Shown here piece by piece: positions 15,238-24,156 of a stretch of DNA of 64,000 nt (the first letter of the stretch is position 1; each line of letters starts with the position of its first letter). The stretch lies in assembly GCF_049803835.1 (NCBI RefSeq), contig NZ_JBNAGK010000001.1:186001-250000 (forward strand), read 5' to 3'. The notes under the pieces were generated by a model. The model saw only the letters and a list, made by a program, of their open reading frames with translations. It had not been told where the DNA came from and did no database searches. The position numbers and the translations under genes are program-made. The stretch is from Pacificoceanicola sp049803835. Lineage in GTDB: Bacteria; Pseudomonadota; Alphaproteobacteria; Rhodobacterales; Rhodobacteraceae.

Positions 15238-17075
15238 TCCGCCGCTTCCTGCCCTTCGTCGGAGCCAAGGAACCCGCCGGACTGGCGATCCCAGTAACGC
15301 GCGTAGAGGCCACCCTTCGCCAGAAGGGCGTCGTGGGTGCCTTCCTCGACGATATGGCCTTTGTCCAGAACGATGATCCTGTCCATGCTGCTTATGGTCG
15401 AAAGCCGATGGGCAATCGCCAGTACGGTCTTGCCCTCCATGACAAGACTGAGTGCGTCCTGGATGCTGGCCTCCACCTCCGAATCGAGAGCCGACGTCGC
15501 CTCGTCGAGCACCAGAATGGGCGCATCCTTGAGGATCGCCCGCGCCAGCGCGATCCGCTGCCGTTGACCGCCCGAGAGTTTCACCCCGCGCTCGCCCAGG
15601 TGCGCGCCGTACCCTTCGCGCCCGGCGTGGTCCCTCAGACCTAGGATGAAGTGATGCGCCTCCGCCCGCCGCGCCGCCTCGAAAACCTCCTCGTCGGTGG
15701 CGTCGGGGCGGCCATAGCGGATGTTGTCCATCGCGGAGCGGTTGAACATGGCCGTCTCCTGCGTGACCATGCCGATCTGCCGCCGCAAACTGTCCTGCGT
15801 GACCTCGGAGATATCCTGCCCGTCGATCACCACGGTGCCTTTCTCGACGTCATAGAGTCGCATCAGGATGGACACGAGCGTCGACTTGCCCGCGCCCGAA
15901 GCCCCGACGACACCCAGCTTTTCACCCGGTTCGATGTGCAGCGAGATGTGCTCCACACCGCCGGTCTTCCGCCCGTAGGAAAATCCGACATCCCGGAACT
16001 CGATCCGGCCCTTGTCCACGGACAGAGCCCCGGCTCCCGGCGCGTCGAGCAGCGTATGCGGAGGCGTGAGCGTCCGCATCCCGTCCTCTACCTCGCCGAC
16101 GTTGGCATAGAGCCCCATCAGGGCGAAGGATACCCAGCCGGTCATCTGCGCCAGCCGGAGCGACACGGCCCCGGTCGCCGCGATATCCCCCGCCGTCACC
16201 AGACCAAGGCTCCAGAACCACAAGGCACCGCCGACCATCATCACCGGCAACAGACCGGCAAGAGCCATCAGCCAGAAGCGGAACCAGACACTGACACGCC
16301 CGAACTCGATGAACCGCGTGCGGTACGTGTCCATTGCGCCCAGCGCCGCCTTGTCCTCGAAGTCGTCATGGGCGAACAGCTTGACCGTTTTGATGTTGGT
16401 CACGGTGTCGACCATTTGCCCGGTGATCATGGCCCGCGCCGCCGCCCGCGCCTTGGACCGGGCGCGGACCTTCGGCATGTAGTACCGGATCAGCAGGCCA
16501 TAGACCCCCATCCAGACCACCAGTCCGCCAGCAATCCGCCAGTTCACCGTGCCCACCATCAGCACCGCGCCGACCACGGAGGCCACCGCGAACAGCACCG
16601 TATGCAGCACCTCCGTGATGACGTCGTTCAGTGCCCGCGCCGTCTGCATTTCCTTCTGGCTGATGCGCCCGGCGAAATCGTTGTCGAAGAAGGTCACCGA
16701 TTGCCCGATGGTGTAGCGGTGCACCCGGCTCAGGATCAGGCTGAACACGTTCGGCTGCGTCACCTGGGTTTGCAGGTACGCGTTGATCCCGAACAACACC
16801 GGCCGCAGGGCGAGGAAGAAGACCAGCGAAAAGACCAGAAGACCGAGGTTGGCGCTGAATACCGTTTCTGCACCAGCCGAAAGCGCTCCGTCCACCACCC
16901 ATCCAAGGATGATGGCCGAGGCCACCTCGACCACGCCCCCGAGGATCGAGAACACCGCCGCCAGCATCAACGGCGGCCAGGCGCCCCGGATCGCCCAGCG
17001 GCAGAACGCCCAGAGGGTACGCGGCGGCGGGCCGTCCGCTTCGGCGAAGGGGTTGATCCATTCGGTCGGTTTCAT
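15234..17075 (-). CDS. MsbA-like ABC exporter, fused permease and ATPase (second of pair)
   Basis: A 613-residue half-transporter: about six membrane segments in residues 30-330 (starting with the basic WAIRGAWPPLMLAAVF), then a nucleotide-binding domain with Walker A GASGAGKST, signature LSGGQRQR, Walker B ILVLDEATSALD and the AHRLSTI switch. It starts within an ATGA overlap of the preceding exporter gene; the two related half-transporters probably form a heterodimer. All ATPase motifs are intact in both. The substrate is unknown; lipids, lipid-linked sugars or drugs are typical. Confidence 0.88.
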   Translation of the reverse strand: MKPTEWINPFAEADGPPPRTLWAFCRWAIRGAWPPLMLAAVFSILGGVVEVASAIILGWVVDGALSAGAETVFSANLGLLVFSLVFFLALRPVLFGINAYLQTQVTQPNVFSLILSRVHRYTIGQSVTFFDNDFAGRISQKEMQTARALNDVITEVLHTVLFAVASVVGAVLMVGTVNWRIAGGLVVWMGVYGLLIRYYMPKVRARSKARAAARAMITGQMVDTVTNIKTVKLFAHDDFEDKAALGAMDTYRTRFIEFGRVSVWFRFWLMALAGLLPVMMVGGALWFWSLGLVTAGDIAATGAVSLRLAQMTGWVSFALMGLYANVGEVEDGMRTLTPPHTLLDAPGAGALSVDKGRIEFRDVGFSYGRKTGGVEHISLHIEPGEKLGVVGASGAGKSTLVSILMRLYDVEKGTVVIDGQDISEVTQDSLRRQIGMVTQETAMFNRSAMDNIRYGRPDATDEEVFEAARRAEAHHFILGLRDHAGREGYGAHLGERGVKLSGGQRQRIALARAILKDAPILVLDEATSALDSEVEASIQDALSLVMEGKTVLAIAHRLSTISSMDRIIVLDKGHIVEEGTHDALLAKGGLYARYWDRQSGGFLGSDEGQEAAE

Positions 17076-18934
17076 TCTGCTGCCTCGGCTTCGTCTTCGG
17101 ACTGCGTGTCGGGATCGAGGAACCCGCCGCTTTGCCGGGCCCAGAACCCAGCATATAGGCCACCCTTTGCCAAAAGCATGTCATGCGTGCCGTCTTCCAC
17201 GATCCGGCCCCGATCCATCACCAGAATGCGATCCATTTGCGCAATGGTCGAGAGCCGGTGCGCAATGGCGATCACCGTCTTCCCCTGCATCATGCCATAG
17301 AGCGTGTCCTGAATGGCCGCTTCCACCTCCGAGTCGAGGGCGCTCGTCGCCTCGTCCAGCAGCAGGATGGGTGCATCCTTCAGCATCACCCGCGCCAACG
17401 TGATCCGCTGCCGCTGCCCGCCGGAAAGCTTTACCCCGCGCTCGCCCACATGCGCGTCATAACCGCGCCGCCCCTGCGGGTCCTCAAGGTCCAGGATGAA
17501 CTCATGTGCCTGCGCCTTCTTCGCGGCGGCCATGAGGGCATCGTCGCTGGCACCCGGTCGACCGAACAACAGGTTTTCCCGGACGGAGCGATGAAGGAGT
17601 GCGCTGTCCTGCTGCACCATGCCGATTTGCAGGCGCAGACTGTCCTGCGTCACCCGCGCAATGTCCTGTCCGTCGATCAGGATGCGGCCCCCTTCCACGT
17701 CGTAGAACCGAAGCAACAATTTCACGAGGGTCGATTTTCCCGCACCGGACCGCCCGACAAGGCCGATCTTCTCGCCGGGCTGGATGGTCAGAGATATATG
17801 ATCGAGACCGCCGCTGTCCCGTCCGTAGTGATGCGAGACATCCTCGATCTCGATCCGCCCGTCCGTCAACCGCAAAGGCGCCGCATCCGGCGCATCCCTC
17901 AGGGCAATTGGCTGGGCAATCGTCTTCATGCCCTCCTGCACGACGCCCAGTTCCCGAAACAGGCTTGTCGTCGCCCACATGATCCAGCCGGTCATGGCAT
18001 TCAGCCGCAGCACCAGAGCGGAAGCCGCCGCCACGACCCCCGCCGTCGCGCTGCCCTGCACCCAGAGCGCGATTGCCCAGCCGACAACCCCGACGATCAA
18101 CAGCCCGTTCAGCGTGACAAGCGCCACATCCATGATGGTATAGAGCCGCATTTCGCGCTGAAACGTCTTGCGCCCGTGCTCTATCGCCTCGGTCGCATAG
18201 TCCATTTCCCGATCATGATGAGCGAACATCTTGATCGCATGAATGTTGGTGTAGGCATCCACCACCCGTCCGGTGATCTGCGACCGTGCGTCGCTCGACG
18301 CCTTGGACGCCGGGCTGACGCGCAGCACGGTCCAACGGATCAGTAGCCCGTAGAGCACGACCCAAACCAGCAGCGGGATCATCAGCCGCGGATCGGCCTC
18401 ACCCAGCATCACGACCGCCCCGACGATATATGCAATCGAAAAGGTCATCGCGTCGAAGACCTGAAAGGTGACCTCCCCGACCGCAGGCGGCGTCTGCATG
18501 ATGCGGTTGGCAATCCGCCCGGCAAAGTCGTTCTCGAACCAGCCGACGGACTGCCGCATCACGTGGTCATGTGCCCGGAACCGGATCAACGTGCCGATGT
18601 TCGGCAGGAGCGTGTTGTTGAGGAGCGCAACGTCAATGACCTGGATCACCGGCCTGAGCAGCACGATGAACAGCGCCAGCCCGATCAGGGTCATGCCGTG
18701 CTGCTCCCAGACCTGCGCCGGGTCACCGGACAGGATATCCACCACCCAGCCCATGACCCAGATCAGACCGATCTCGATTCCTGCCACGAAAATGGAGAAG
18801 AGCGTTGCCCAGATGAAGACACCACGAAACCCGCGCGTGTACTGCCAGATGAACGGCAACACCTTCTGCGGCGGCGTTTCCAGCGGCACATGTTTTGAAT
18901 ACGGGTCGACGAGATTTTCGAAGAAACGGAGCAT
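17072..18934 (-). CDS. MsbA-like ABC exporter, fused permease and ATPase (first of pair)
   Basis: A 620-residue half-transporter with the same architecture as its neighbour: a membrane domain (residues about 25-330) and an ATPase with Walker A GRSGAGKST, LSGGQRQR, ILLLDEATSALD and AHRLSTI. The ATG at 18934 begins the family-typical MLRFFENLVDPY; an in-frame start 22 codons upstream gives an unlikely leader. No good ribosome site is visible. This is the first gene of a leftward operon: exporter 1, exporter 2, P-loop kinase, RNA methyltransferase, all joined by overlaps. Confidence 0.88.
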   Translation of the reverse strand: MLRFFENLVDPYSKHVPLETPPQKVLPFIWQYTRGFRGVFIWATLFSIFVAGIEIGLIWVMGWVVDILSGDPAQVWEQHGMTLIGLALFIVLLRPVIQVIDVALLNNTLLPNIGTLIRFRAHDHVMRQSVGWFENDFAGRIANRIMQTPPAVGEVTFQVFDAMTFSIAYIVGAVVMLGEADPRLMIPLLVWVVLYGLLIRWTVLRVSPASKASSDARSQITGRVVDAYTNIHAIKMFAHHDREMDYATEAIEHGRKTFQREMRLYTIMDVALVTLNGLLIVGVVGWAIALWVQGSATAGVVAAASALVLRLNAMTGWIMWATTSLFRELGVVQEGMKTIAQPIALRDAPDAAPLRLTDGRIEIEDVSHHYGRDSGGLDHISLTIQPGEKIGLVGRSGAGKSTLVKLLLRFYDVEGGRILIDGQDIARVTQDSLRLQIGMVQQDSALLHRSVRENLLFGRPGASDDALMAAAKKAQAHEFILDLEDPQGRRGYDAHVGERGVKLSGGQRQRITLARVMLKDAPILLLDEATSALDSEVEAAIQDTLYGMMQGKTVIAIAHRLSTIAQMDRILVMDRGRIVEDGTHDMLLAKGGLYAGFWARQSGGFLDPDTQSEDEAEAAE

Positions 18935-19114
18935 ATCGGAGGACTTTTTACGTCTTGCATTGCAAATCTTGATGATAGGCGGGGCGTGAAAAGCCCGCAC
19001 GAGGACAGGGCCGTTCAGCGTAGGCTGGTTGGGATCCTGTCACACATCATCAAGCGTCCTCCGATTGGATGTCTCGGGCATAGACCAATTTTCGGCCCGT
19101 GTCACCCCGCCTTG

Positions 19115-20278
19115 TCACTCCGAGTTGAGGGACTCCAGCAGAGCGTCCTTTTCGAGGGTAAACCCCGACGCGATCCAGCGGGCCTCCAGCAACCGCAGCG
19201 CCTCGCCCAAGGCCGGGCCCTGAAGGGCGGGCATCAGGTCCTTGGACATGACCGGAAAGACGGCCCGGGCCCCGTCGGCGATCTGACCGGCGGCCTCGGA
19301 AGGCAGGGGTATCTCGAAACTGGCGGCCCTGAGCACGGCAACATCGCGCGCCATATCCGCACCCGCCCGCCACGCGATCTCCGGCAGGGTTTGCGAGGAG
19401 GAAATCAGGCTCTGGTATTGCCCGAGACGCTTCTGATCCTGTTTCGACAAGCGCAGCACGGCCCCGTCGAAAAACCCGCACGCCGCCATCCGGCGCAGCG
19501 GTTCCGGCGGCAGGCCGAGCGTCGCTTCGTGCTGCAGCAGCGGGCCAAGCGCACGCGGCGTCGCCCCTGGCATGACCCGTGCCAGAACACCGATGTGATC
19601 CATGACGGAGACCGCCATCACCGGGTCAGGGGCACTGAACAGCTTGCGCAACTCCACACCGACCCGTTCCCGCGACAGCAGGTCCAGACCGTCCAGATTG
19701 CCCGCGATTGCCGCCAATGTCTCGGCATCCTGGCCAGCGTCGGGATCGCCGTACCAGGCCGAAAACCGGAAATACCGCAGGATTCGCAGGTAATCCTCGC
19801 GAATCCTGGTCTCGGCGTTCTCGATGAACCGGAACCGCCGCGCCGCCAGGTCAGCCAGCCCGCCAAGCGGATCGACGATCTCGCCCCAGCGGTCCGCATA
19901 CAGCGCGTTCATCGTGAAATCGCGCCGGATCGCATCTTCCTGCAGGGTATCGGCAAAGCGCACCACCGCCCGGCGGCCGTCGGTCTCCACGTCGGCGCGA
20001 TAGGTGGTCACCTCGTAGGGTTCACCCTTCACCACGACCGTCACCGTGCCGTGGTCTATCCCCGTAGGCACGACCTTCAATCCGGCGTCCTGGGCAAGGT
20101 CAGAGACTGTCTCCGGCCGCGCCGAGGTCGAAATGTCCACGTCGGACACCGGGACCCCAAGGAGCGCATTGCGCACGCAGCCCCCGACGACATAGGCCTC
20201 GTACCCGGCTTCTTCGAGCATCCGCATGACAGTCTGCGTGCCCGCAGCCTCCAGCCATGCGCCGCTCACCCGGGTCAT
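19115..20278 (-). CDS. cca: CCA tRNA nucleotidyltransferase / poly(A) polymerase family
   Basis: A 387-residue class II nucleotidyltransferase that builds or repairs the CCA end of tRNAs. The head domain shows GGCVRNALLGVPVSDVDIST (about residues 32-51) with the catalytic Asp pair DVD, then FTMNALY and the RRDFTMNA and EDYLRILRYFRF blocks that contact ATP/CTP. The tail is helical. The downstream end of an operon with nudL and hslO; ATGA overlap with nudL. No tRNA gene is in the window. Confidence 0.92.
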   Translation of the reverse strand: MTRVSGAWLEAAGTQTVMRMLEEAGYEAYVVGGCVRNALLGVPVSDVDISTSARPETVSDLAQDAGLKVVPTGIDHGTVTVVVKGEPYEVTTYRADVETDGRRAVVRFADTLQEDAIRRDFTMNALYADRWGEIVDPLGGLADLAARRFRFIENAETRIREDYLRILRYFRFSAWYGDPDAGQDAETLAAIAGNLDGLDLLSRERVGVELRKLFSAPDPVMAVSVMDHIGVLARVMPGATPRALGPLLQHEATLGLPPEPLRRMAACGFFDGAVLRLSKQDQKRLGQYQSLISSSQTLPEIAWRAGADMARDVAVLRAASFEIPLPSEAAGQIADGARAVFPVMSKDLMPALQGPALGEALRLLEARWIASGFTLEKDALLESLNSE

Positions 20279-20877
20279 GCCGAGACCCGCTCCGCCAGCA
20301 CCCGCAGGATCCGCGCGGTGGCGCCCCAGATGTAATAAGGCCCGAAAGGTACCGTGAAATAATGCCGGCGTTGTCCGCGCCAGCGCCGACCCTGCACGGA
20401 GAACCGGCAGGGATCCGTGACATGCGAGAACGGCACGGAAAAGACTTCCTCGACCTCGCCCGGCTCCGGCGTCGGATCGAACGGTTTCCGGATCAGGCCC
20501 AGAACAGGCGTCACCAAGAAGCCGGTCACGGTTTCATGGCTGGGCAGGCAACCCAGAACCTCGACATTCGACGGCGGCAAGCCGACCTCTTCCCAAGCCT
20601 CGCGCACTGCGGCGGCGGTCGCGTCCGCGTCGCCCGGGTCCTGCTTGCCACCGGGGAAGGCGATCTGTCCCGGGTGGTGCTTGAGCCGGGAAGAGCGCTT
20701 GGTCAGCAGCAGGTTAAGCCCGCCCGGCCCGTCCTGAAACGCGCAAAGCACTCCGGCGGGACGCAACTTGCGATCCTCCGGCAGCAGCGTTTCAGGGTTC
20801 AGATCGAAATCCGATGTCGCCGCGCCCTGGTCACCCACAGCGCGGCGCAGGGCGTCGACCTGCTCAGCCGTCGCCAT
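20275..20877 (-). CDS. nudL: Nudix hydrolase, CoA pyrophosphatase-like
   Basis: A 200-residue Nudix protein of the YeaB/NudL group, which cleaves CoA and its derivatives to 4'-phosphopantetheine and adenosine 3',5'-bisphosphate. The Nudix box GGKQDPGDADATAAAVREAW then EEVGL lies near residues 77-101, and the CoA-type LLTKRSSRLKHHPGQIAFPG block precedes it. I prefer the ATG at 20877 (MATAEQ); an upstream start would run deep into hslO. It overlaps hslO by 14 bases and cca by 4. Confidence 0.85.
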   Translation of the reverse strand: MATAEQVDALRRAVGDQGAATSDFDLNPETLLPEDRKLRPAGVLCAFQDGPGGLNLLLTKRSSRLKHHPGQIAFPGGKQDPGDADATAAAVREAWEEVGLPPSNVEVLGCLPSHETVTGFLVTPVLGLIRKPFDPTPEPGEVEEVFSVPFSHVTDPCRFSVQGRRWRGQRRHYFTVPFGPYYIWGATARILRVLAERVSA

Positions 20878-21853
20878 TGTCCGCCTCGAACCCAACCGTC
20901 TTCGGGTCCAGGTCGTAATGCGCACCGCAGAATTGGCAGTCCGCCGTCACCCTTCCTTCCGGCGTGGTCATCTTTTCGATGTCCTTGGCCGAATAGATCG
21001 ACAGGCTCTGGCGCACGCGATCCTCGGAACAGGTACAGCCAAAGCGAATCGGCTGGGCGTCATAGACGCGGGGCTGTTCTTCGTGGAACAGCCTTACCAG
21101 AAGCTCCGTCGGGGGCACGCTGGGGCCGATCAGCTCCAGTTCCTCGACCGTCCCGAGATGCATGTTCACACGGTTCCAATTCTCCTCGACCTCGTCACTG
21201 ACGAGATCGCTGGCGTGCAGCAGGCCACCTTCGCCGGACCCGCCTTCGCCGGTGGCAAAGGGCGAGGCTTTCGGCATGTGCTGGAGCATCACGCCCCCGG
21301 CGCGCCAATGCTCCGCCACGCCCGGCTCTGTCGAGCGGCCGTAGGACAGGGCAAAGGTCGTCGGCAACTGCTCCGACTGGGCGAAATAGGCGGACGCGCA
21401 ATCGGCAAGGCAGGTTCCGGCGATCGGCGTAATGCCCTGATACGGCTGCATTCCCTGCCCCTGGTCGATCAGGATGGCAAAGTATCCGCTGCCGAGTTGC
21501 TGGAACGGCGGCGCGTCGGTGATCCGGTCGCGGTCAAAGCTGGCATAGGCGCGGATGCGGGCAGGCTGCCCCTCCTTGTCCGGGCCGTAATAGTCGGTCG
21601 CGATCATCCGCACCGGGCCGTTGGTCTGCACCTGCAGCGACAGCTTCCAGCGCAGCTTGATCGTCTGCCCGATGAGTGCGGTCAACAAGGCCATCTCCGC
21701 CACCAGCGCTTCGACCGGGGCGGGATAGTCGTGCTGTTTCAGCACACCGCTGAGCACGCCGTCGAGGCGCGCCACCCGTCCGCGCATGTCGGATCGGTCA
21801 AGCTGGAATGGAAGGACGGTATCGTCCCAGGCGATTTTCGAACCAATGGTCAT
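20864..21853 (-). CDS. hslO: Redox-regulated chaperone Hsp33
   Basis: A 329-residue cytoplasmic holdase chaperone switched on by oxidative unfolding. The C-terminal zinc centre is intact: CTC (in FGCTCSEDRV) and CQFC about 30 residues later, giving the four Cys thiolates. The N-terminal domain shows the typical RGRVARLDGVL segment. First gene of hslO-nudL-cca, all joined by overlaps, so the chaperone, a CoA-cleaving enzyme and tRNA repair are made from one message. Confidence 0.93.
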   Translation of the reverse strand: MTIGSKIAWDDTVLPFQLDRSDMRGRVARLDGVLSGVLKQHDYPAPVEALVAEMALLTALIGQTIKLRWKLSLQVQTNGPVRMIATDYYGPDKEGQPARIRAYASFDRDRITDAPPFQQLGSGYFAILIDQGQGMQPYQGITPIAGTCLADCASAYFAQSEQLPTTFALSYGRSTEPGVAEHWRAGGVMLQHMPKASPFATGEGGSGEGGLLHASDLVSDEVEENWNRVNMHLGTVEELELIGPSVPPTELLVRLFHEEQPRVYDAQPIRFGCTCSEDRVRQSLSIYSAKDIEKMTTPEGRVTADCQFCGAHYDLDPKTVGFEADNGDG

Positions 21854-21931
21854 GGGGTTTCCTTATCAGCCGTGCGCTGGCATACCGCAGCCATATAGGG
21901 TCGTACAAGGCGAGCGCAAAGGGGCGATGGC

Positions 21932-22369
21932 ATGATCCGCAGATATGGGCAACCTCCCGAACCGGGGCGACGCTACGTCCTGCGTCCCGGCGCCTACGTT
22001 ATCCTGCCACGGAACGGGCGGCTGTTGCTGACCTTCCAGGAGGCTCCGACACCGGAATTCCAGCTGCCCGGCGGCGGCATAGACCCAGGCGAGCATCCGA
22101 TCGCGGCGCTGCATCGCGAGGTCTTCGAGGAGACCGGCTGGCGCATCGCCGATCCGCGGCGGCTCGGAGCGTTCCGGCGGTTCACCTACATGCCGGATTA
22201 TGACATCTGGGCCGAAAAACTGTGCATCATCTACGGTGCCACGCCCGTCCGGCGGTACGGTCCGCCAAGCGAGCCAGGCCACAGCGCCCATTGGCTGAAC
22301 GCCGCAGAGGCCGTCCGCAGCCTCGGGAATCCCGGGGACCGCAGCTTTGTCGCGCGGTACATCGCCTGA
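21932..22369 (+). CDS. Nudix hydrolase of unknown substrate
   Basis: A 145-residue Nudix protein. The box GGGIDPGEHPIAALHREVFE then ETGW (about residues 46-69) holds the REVxEE-type metal site. The N-terminus (YVLRPGAYVILPRNGRLLLTF) and the C-terminal NPGDRSFVARYI resemble small housecleaning hydrolases. The substrate cannot be assigned. It is divergent from hslO (78-base gap) and its stop lies 4 bases from the convergent phosphatase gene. Confidence 0.8.
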   Translation: MIRRYGQPPEPGRRYVLRPGAYVILPRNGRLLLTFQEAPTPEFQLPGGGIDPGEHPIAALHREVFEETGWRIADPRRLGAFRRFTYMPDYDIWAEKLCIIYGATPVRRYGPPSEPGHSAHWLNAAEAVRSLGNPGDRSFVARYIA

Positions 22370-22373
22370 ACGG

Positions 22374-23651
22374 TCAGGCCTCGCCCATCACGTCGAACTC
22401 CAGCAGCGCCGCTGAAACGTCATCGCCCAGTGTTTCCGGGTTCTGCATATCCGCGGTGAGCCGCCAGAACATGTCCTCGAGCAACTCCGGTCCTTCGCCG
22501 CCATTTTTCACCCCGAGGCGCATGAGTTCGGCCAGACCCTCCTCTTCGAGCATGTGACCGCCTTTCATCACCGCCTCGGTGAAACCGTCAGAATAGAGCA
22601 GCAACCGATCGCCGCGAGCCATGGTGAACTCGACCTGGTCGTAGGTCACCTCGTCGACGAGACCGATGGGCAGACCGCCCTGCCCGAGGAACTCGACCAC
22701 GCCATCGACGCGGAGCAGGATCGGCGGCGGATGACCCGCCTGCACCATGCGCATCTTGCCGGTTTTCAGATTGGCGGCGATATAGGCCATGGTGAGGTAT
22801 TCCTCTACCCCCGGGTCCGCCGCAAGACGCTCGTTCAGCAACCGCCCGGTCTGCGCAGGCTCCCGCATGGCATAGTAATGATCGAACCGTTTCTCCAAAG
22901 CGATGTTCTGGTCCGGAAAGGAGCTTGACATGTATCCGGCCACCCGCGCCGTCACCATGGCGGAGGTGATTCCGTGTCCGGAGACGTCGATGCTGTAAAG
23001 GCCGAGCCGGTCGAATCCGGGTGTGAACATGCCGACAAGATCGCCGCCGACGTGGCCGCAGGGTCGCAACAGCAGGCTCACCCGGGACGATCCGAACTGC
23101 CGTACCCGTTCCGGCACCAGCGCCTGCTGGATCTTGCGTGCCTGTTTGAGGTCGTTGTCGATCGCCTCATGGATGATCTTCAGTTCGGCAAAGGCTTCGG
23201 ACACCTGCCGGTTCTTTTCCGAAAGCTGGCGCTCCATGGAAACGACACGGGCCCCTGCATTGATCCGGGCGCGCAATTCGTGCGAATTGACCGGCTTGGT
23301 CAGGAAGTCGTCTGCCCCGGCATCCAGACCCTGCGCGACCTCACCCTTGTCGCTCTTCGACGTCAGCAGGATGAAGTATCCATACCCGTCCGACTGCATG
23401 GCCTTGAAACGACGGCAAAACTCGAGTCCATCCATACCCGGCATCATCCAGTCTGACAGGACAAGGTCCGGCGGAGTCCGCGCGCAGATGCCCAGCGCCT
23501 CCGGCCCGGATTCCGCGGTCATGACCTCGAATCCCCACCGTTTGAGCATCAGGCCGACCATTTTCAGTTGCGAGAGGCTGTCATCGACCAGCAGCACGCG
23601 TCGCACCGCGTCCGGTTCAATCCGCAATTCGTCAGTTGCGACTGGCTGCAC
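22374..23651 (-). CDS. Response regulator with PP2C (SpoIIE/RsbU-type) phosphatase output
   Basis: A 425-residue two-domain signalling protein. Residues about 15-130 form a receiver with the acidic pair Asp23/Asp24, phosphorylation site Asp67 (LSDWMMPG) and Lys119 (TKP). A coiled-coil linker (about 135-175) leads to a PP2C-like phosphatase with GGDLVGMF, DVSGHGITSAM, LYSDGFTEA and GDDVSAALL metal motifs. Proteins of this layout dephosphorylate anti-sigma antagonists in partner-switching; RbaY of Rhodobacter capsulatus has the same layout. The start is GTG at 23651 after GGAAGGGAAC. It is divergent from an Hpt gene that may feed it phosphate. Confidence 0.88.
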   Translation of the reverse strand: MQPVATDELRIEPDAVRRVLLVDDSLSQLKMVGLMLKRWGFEVMTAESGPEALGICARTPPDLVLSDWMMPGMDGLEFCRRFKAMQSDGYGYFILLTSKSDKGEVAQGLDAGADDFLTKPVNSHELRARINAGARVVSMERQLSEKNRQVSEAFAELKIIHEAIDNDLKQARKIQQALVPERVRQFGSSRVSLLLRPCGHVGGDLVGMFTPGFDRLGLYSIDVSGHGITSAMVTARVAGYMSSSFPDQNIALEKRFDHYYAMREPAQTGRLLNERLAADPGVEEYLTMAYIAANLKTGKMRMVQAGHPPPILLRVDGVVEFLGQGGLPIGLVDEVTYDQVEFTMARGDRLLLYSDGFTEAVMKGGHMLEEEGLAELMRLGVKNGGEGPELLEDMFWRLTADMQNPETLGDDVSAALLEFDVMGEA

Positions 23652-23812
23652 TTTGGTTCCCTTCCAGGGTGCGGAATTCCTTGCCTCAAGGTCAGATACG
23701 CGCCTCGCGTTAACAGGCTCTGAAACCTAAAACTCGAATGATCCAAAGTCTTGCCGAAACCACGCATTCATCTTTCATCCCTTATGGTGAAAGCCACAGT
23801 GGAGAACGCGAT

Positions 23813-24148
23813 ATGATAGACTGGGCACGCGTGGCCGAACTGCGCGATGAAATCGGACCGGAAGATTTTTCCGAGGTCCTCGAATTGTTCCTGAGCGAAG
23901 TGGAAAACGCCATCGACCTGCTCGAGGGCGCCACCGGCAACCCGATCGTGACAGAAGAACAGATGCACTTCCTGAAAGGTGCGTCCCTGAACCTCGGGTT
24001 TGCGGACCTGGCCGCGCTGTGTCAGCGCGGGGAAAGGGCCGCGGCGCAGGGCGATGCCGGGGCCATCCCCCCCGGCGGTGTCCGCGAAACATTCGAGGCG
24101 AGCAAACTGGCGTTCGAAAAGGACTTTCCCGTACGGTTCGCGGCCTGA
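23813..24148 (+). CDS. Histidine phosphotransfer (Hpt) domain protein
   Basis: A 111-residue stand-alone Hpt protein. The phospho-accepting residue is His52 in MHFLKGASLNLGF, which keeps the HxLKGxSxxxG pattern. The rest is a helical bundle (DEIGPEDFSEVLELFLSEVE first). Such proteins pass phosphoryl groups between hybrid kinases and receivers. The ATG at 23813 has GGAG about eight bases upstream; earlier in-frame ATGs lack one. Lying divergent from a receiver-phosphatase gene, it is a natural phosphate donor for that receiver (inference). No kinase is encoded nearby. Confidence 0.85.
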   Translation: MIDWARVAELRDEIGPEDFSEVLELFLSEVENAIDLLEGATGNPIVTEEQMHFLKGASLNLGFADLAALCQRGERAAAQGDAGAIPPGGVRETFEASKLAFEKDFPVRFAA

Positions 24149-24156
24149 GACGCCGC

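Noticed and set aside
15651..17300. A 549-codon plus-strand frame.
   Set aside because: Antisense to the MsbA-like exporters; its translation is rich in Arg, His and Pro without any domain.
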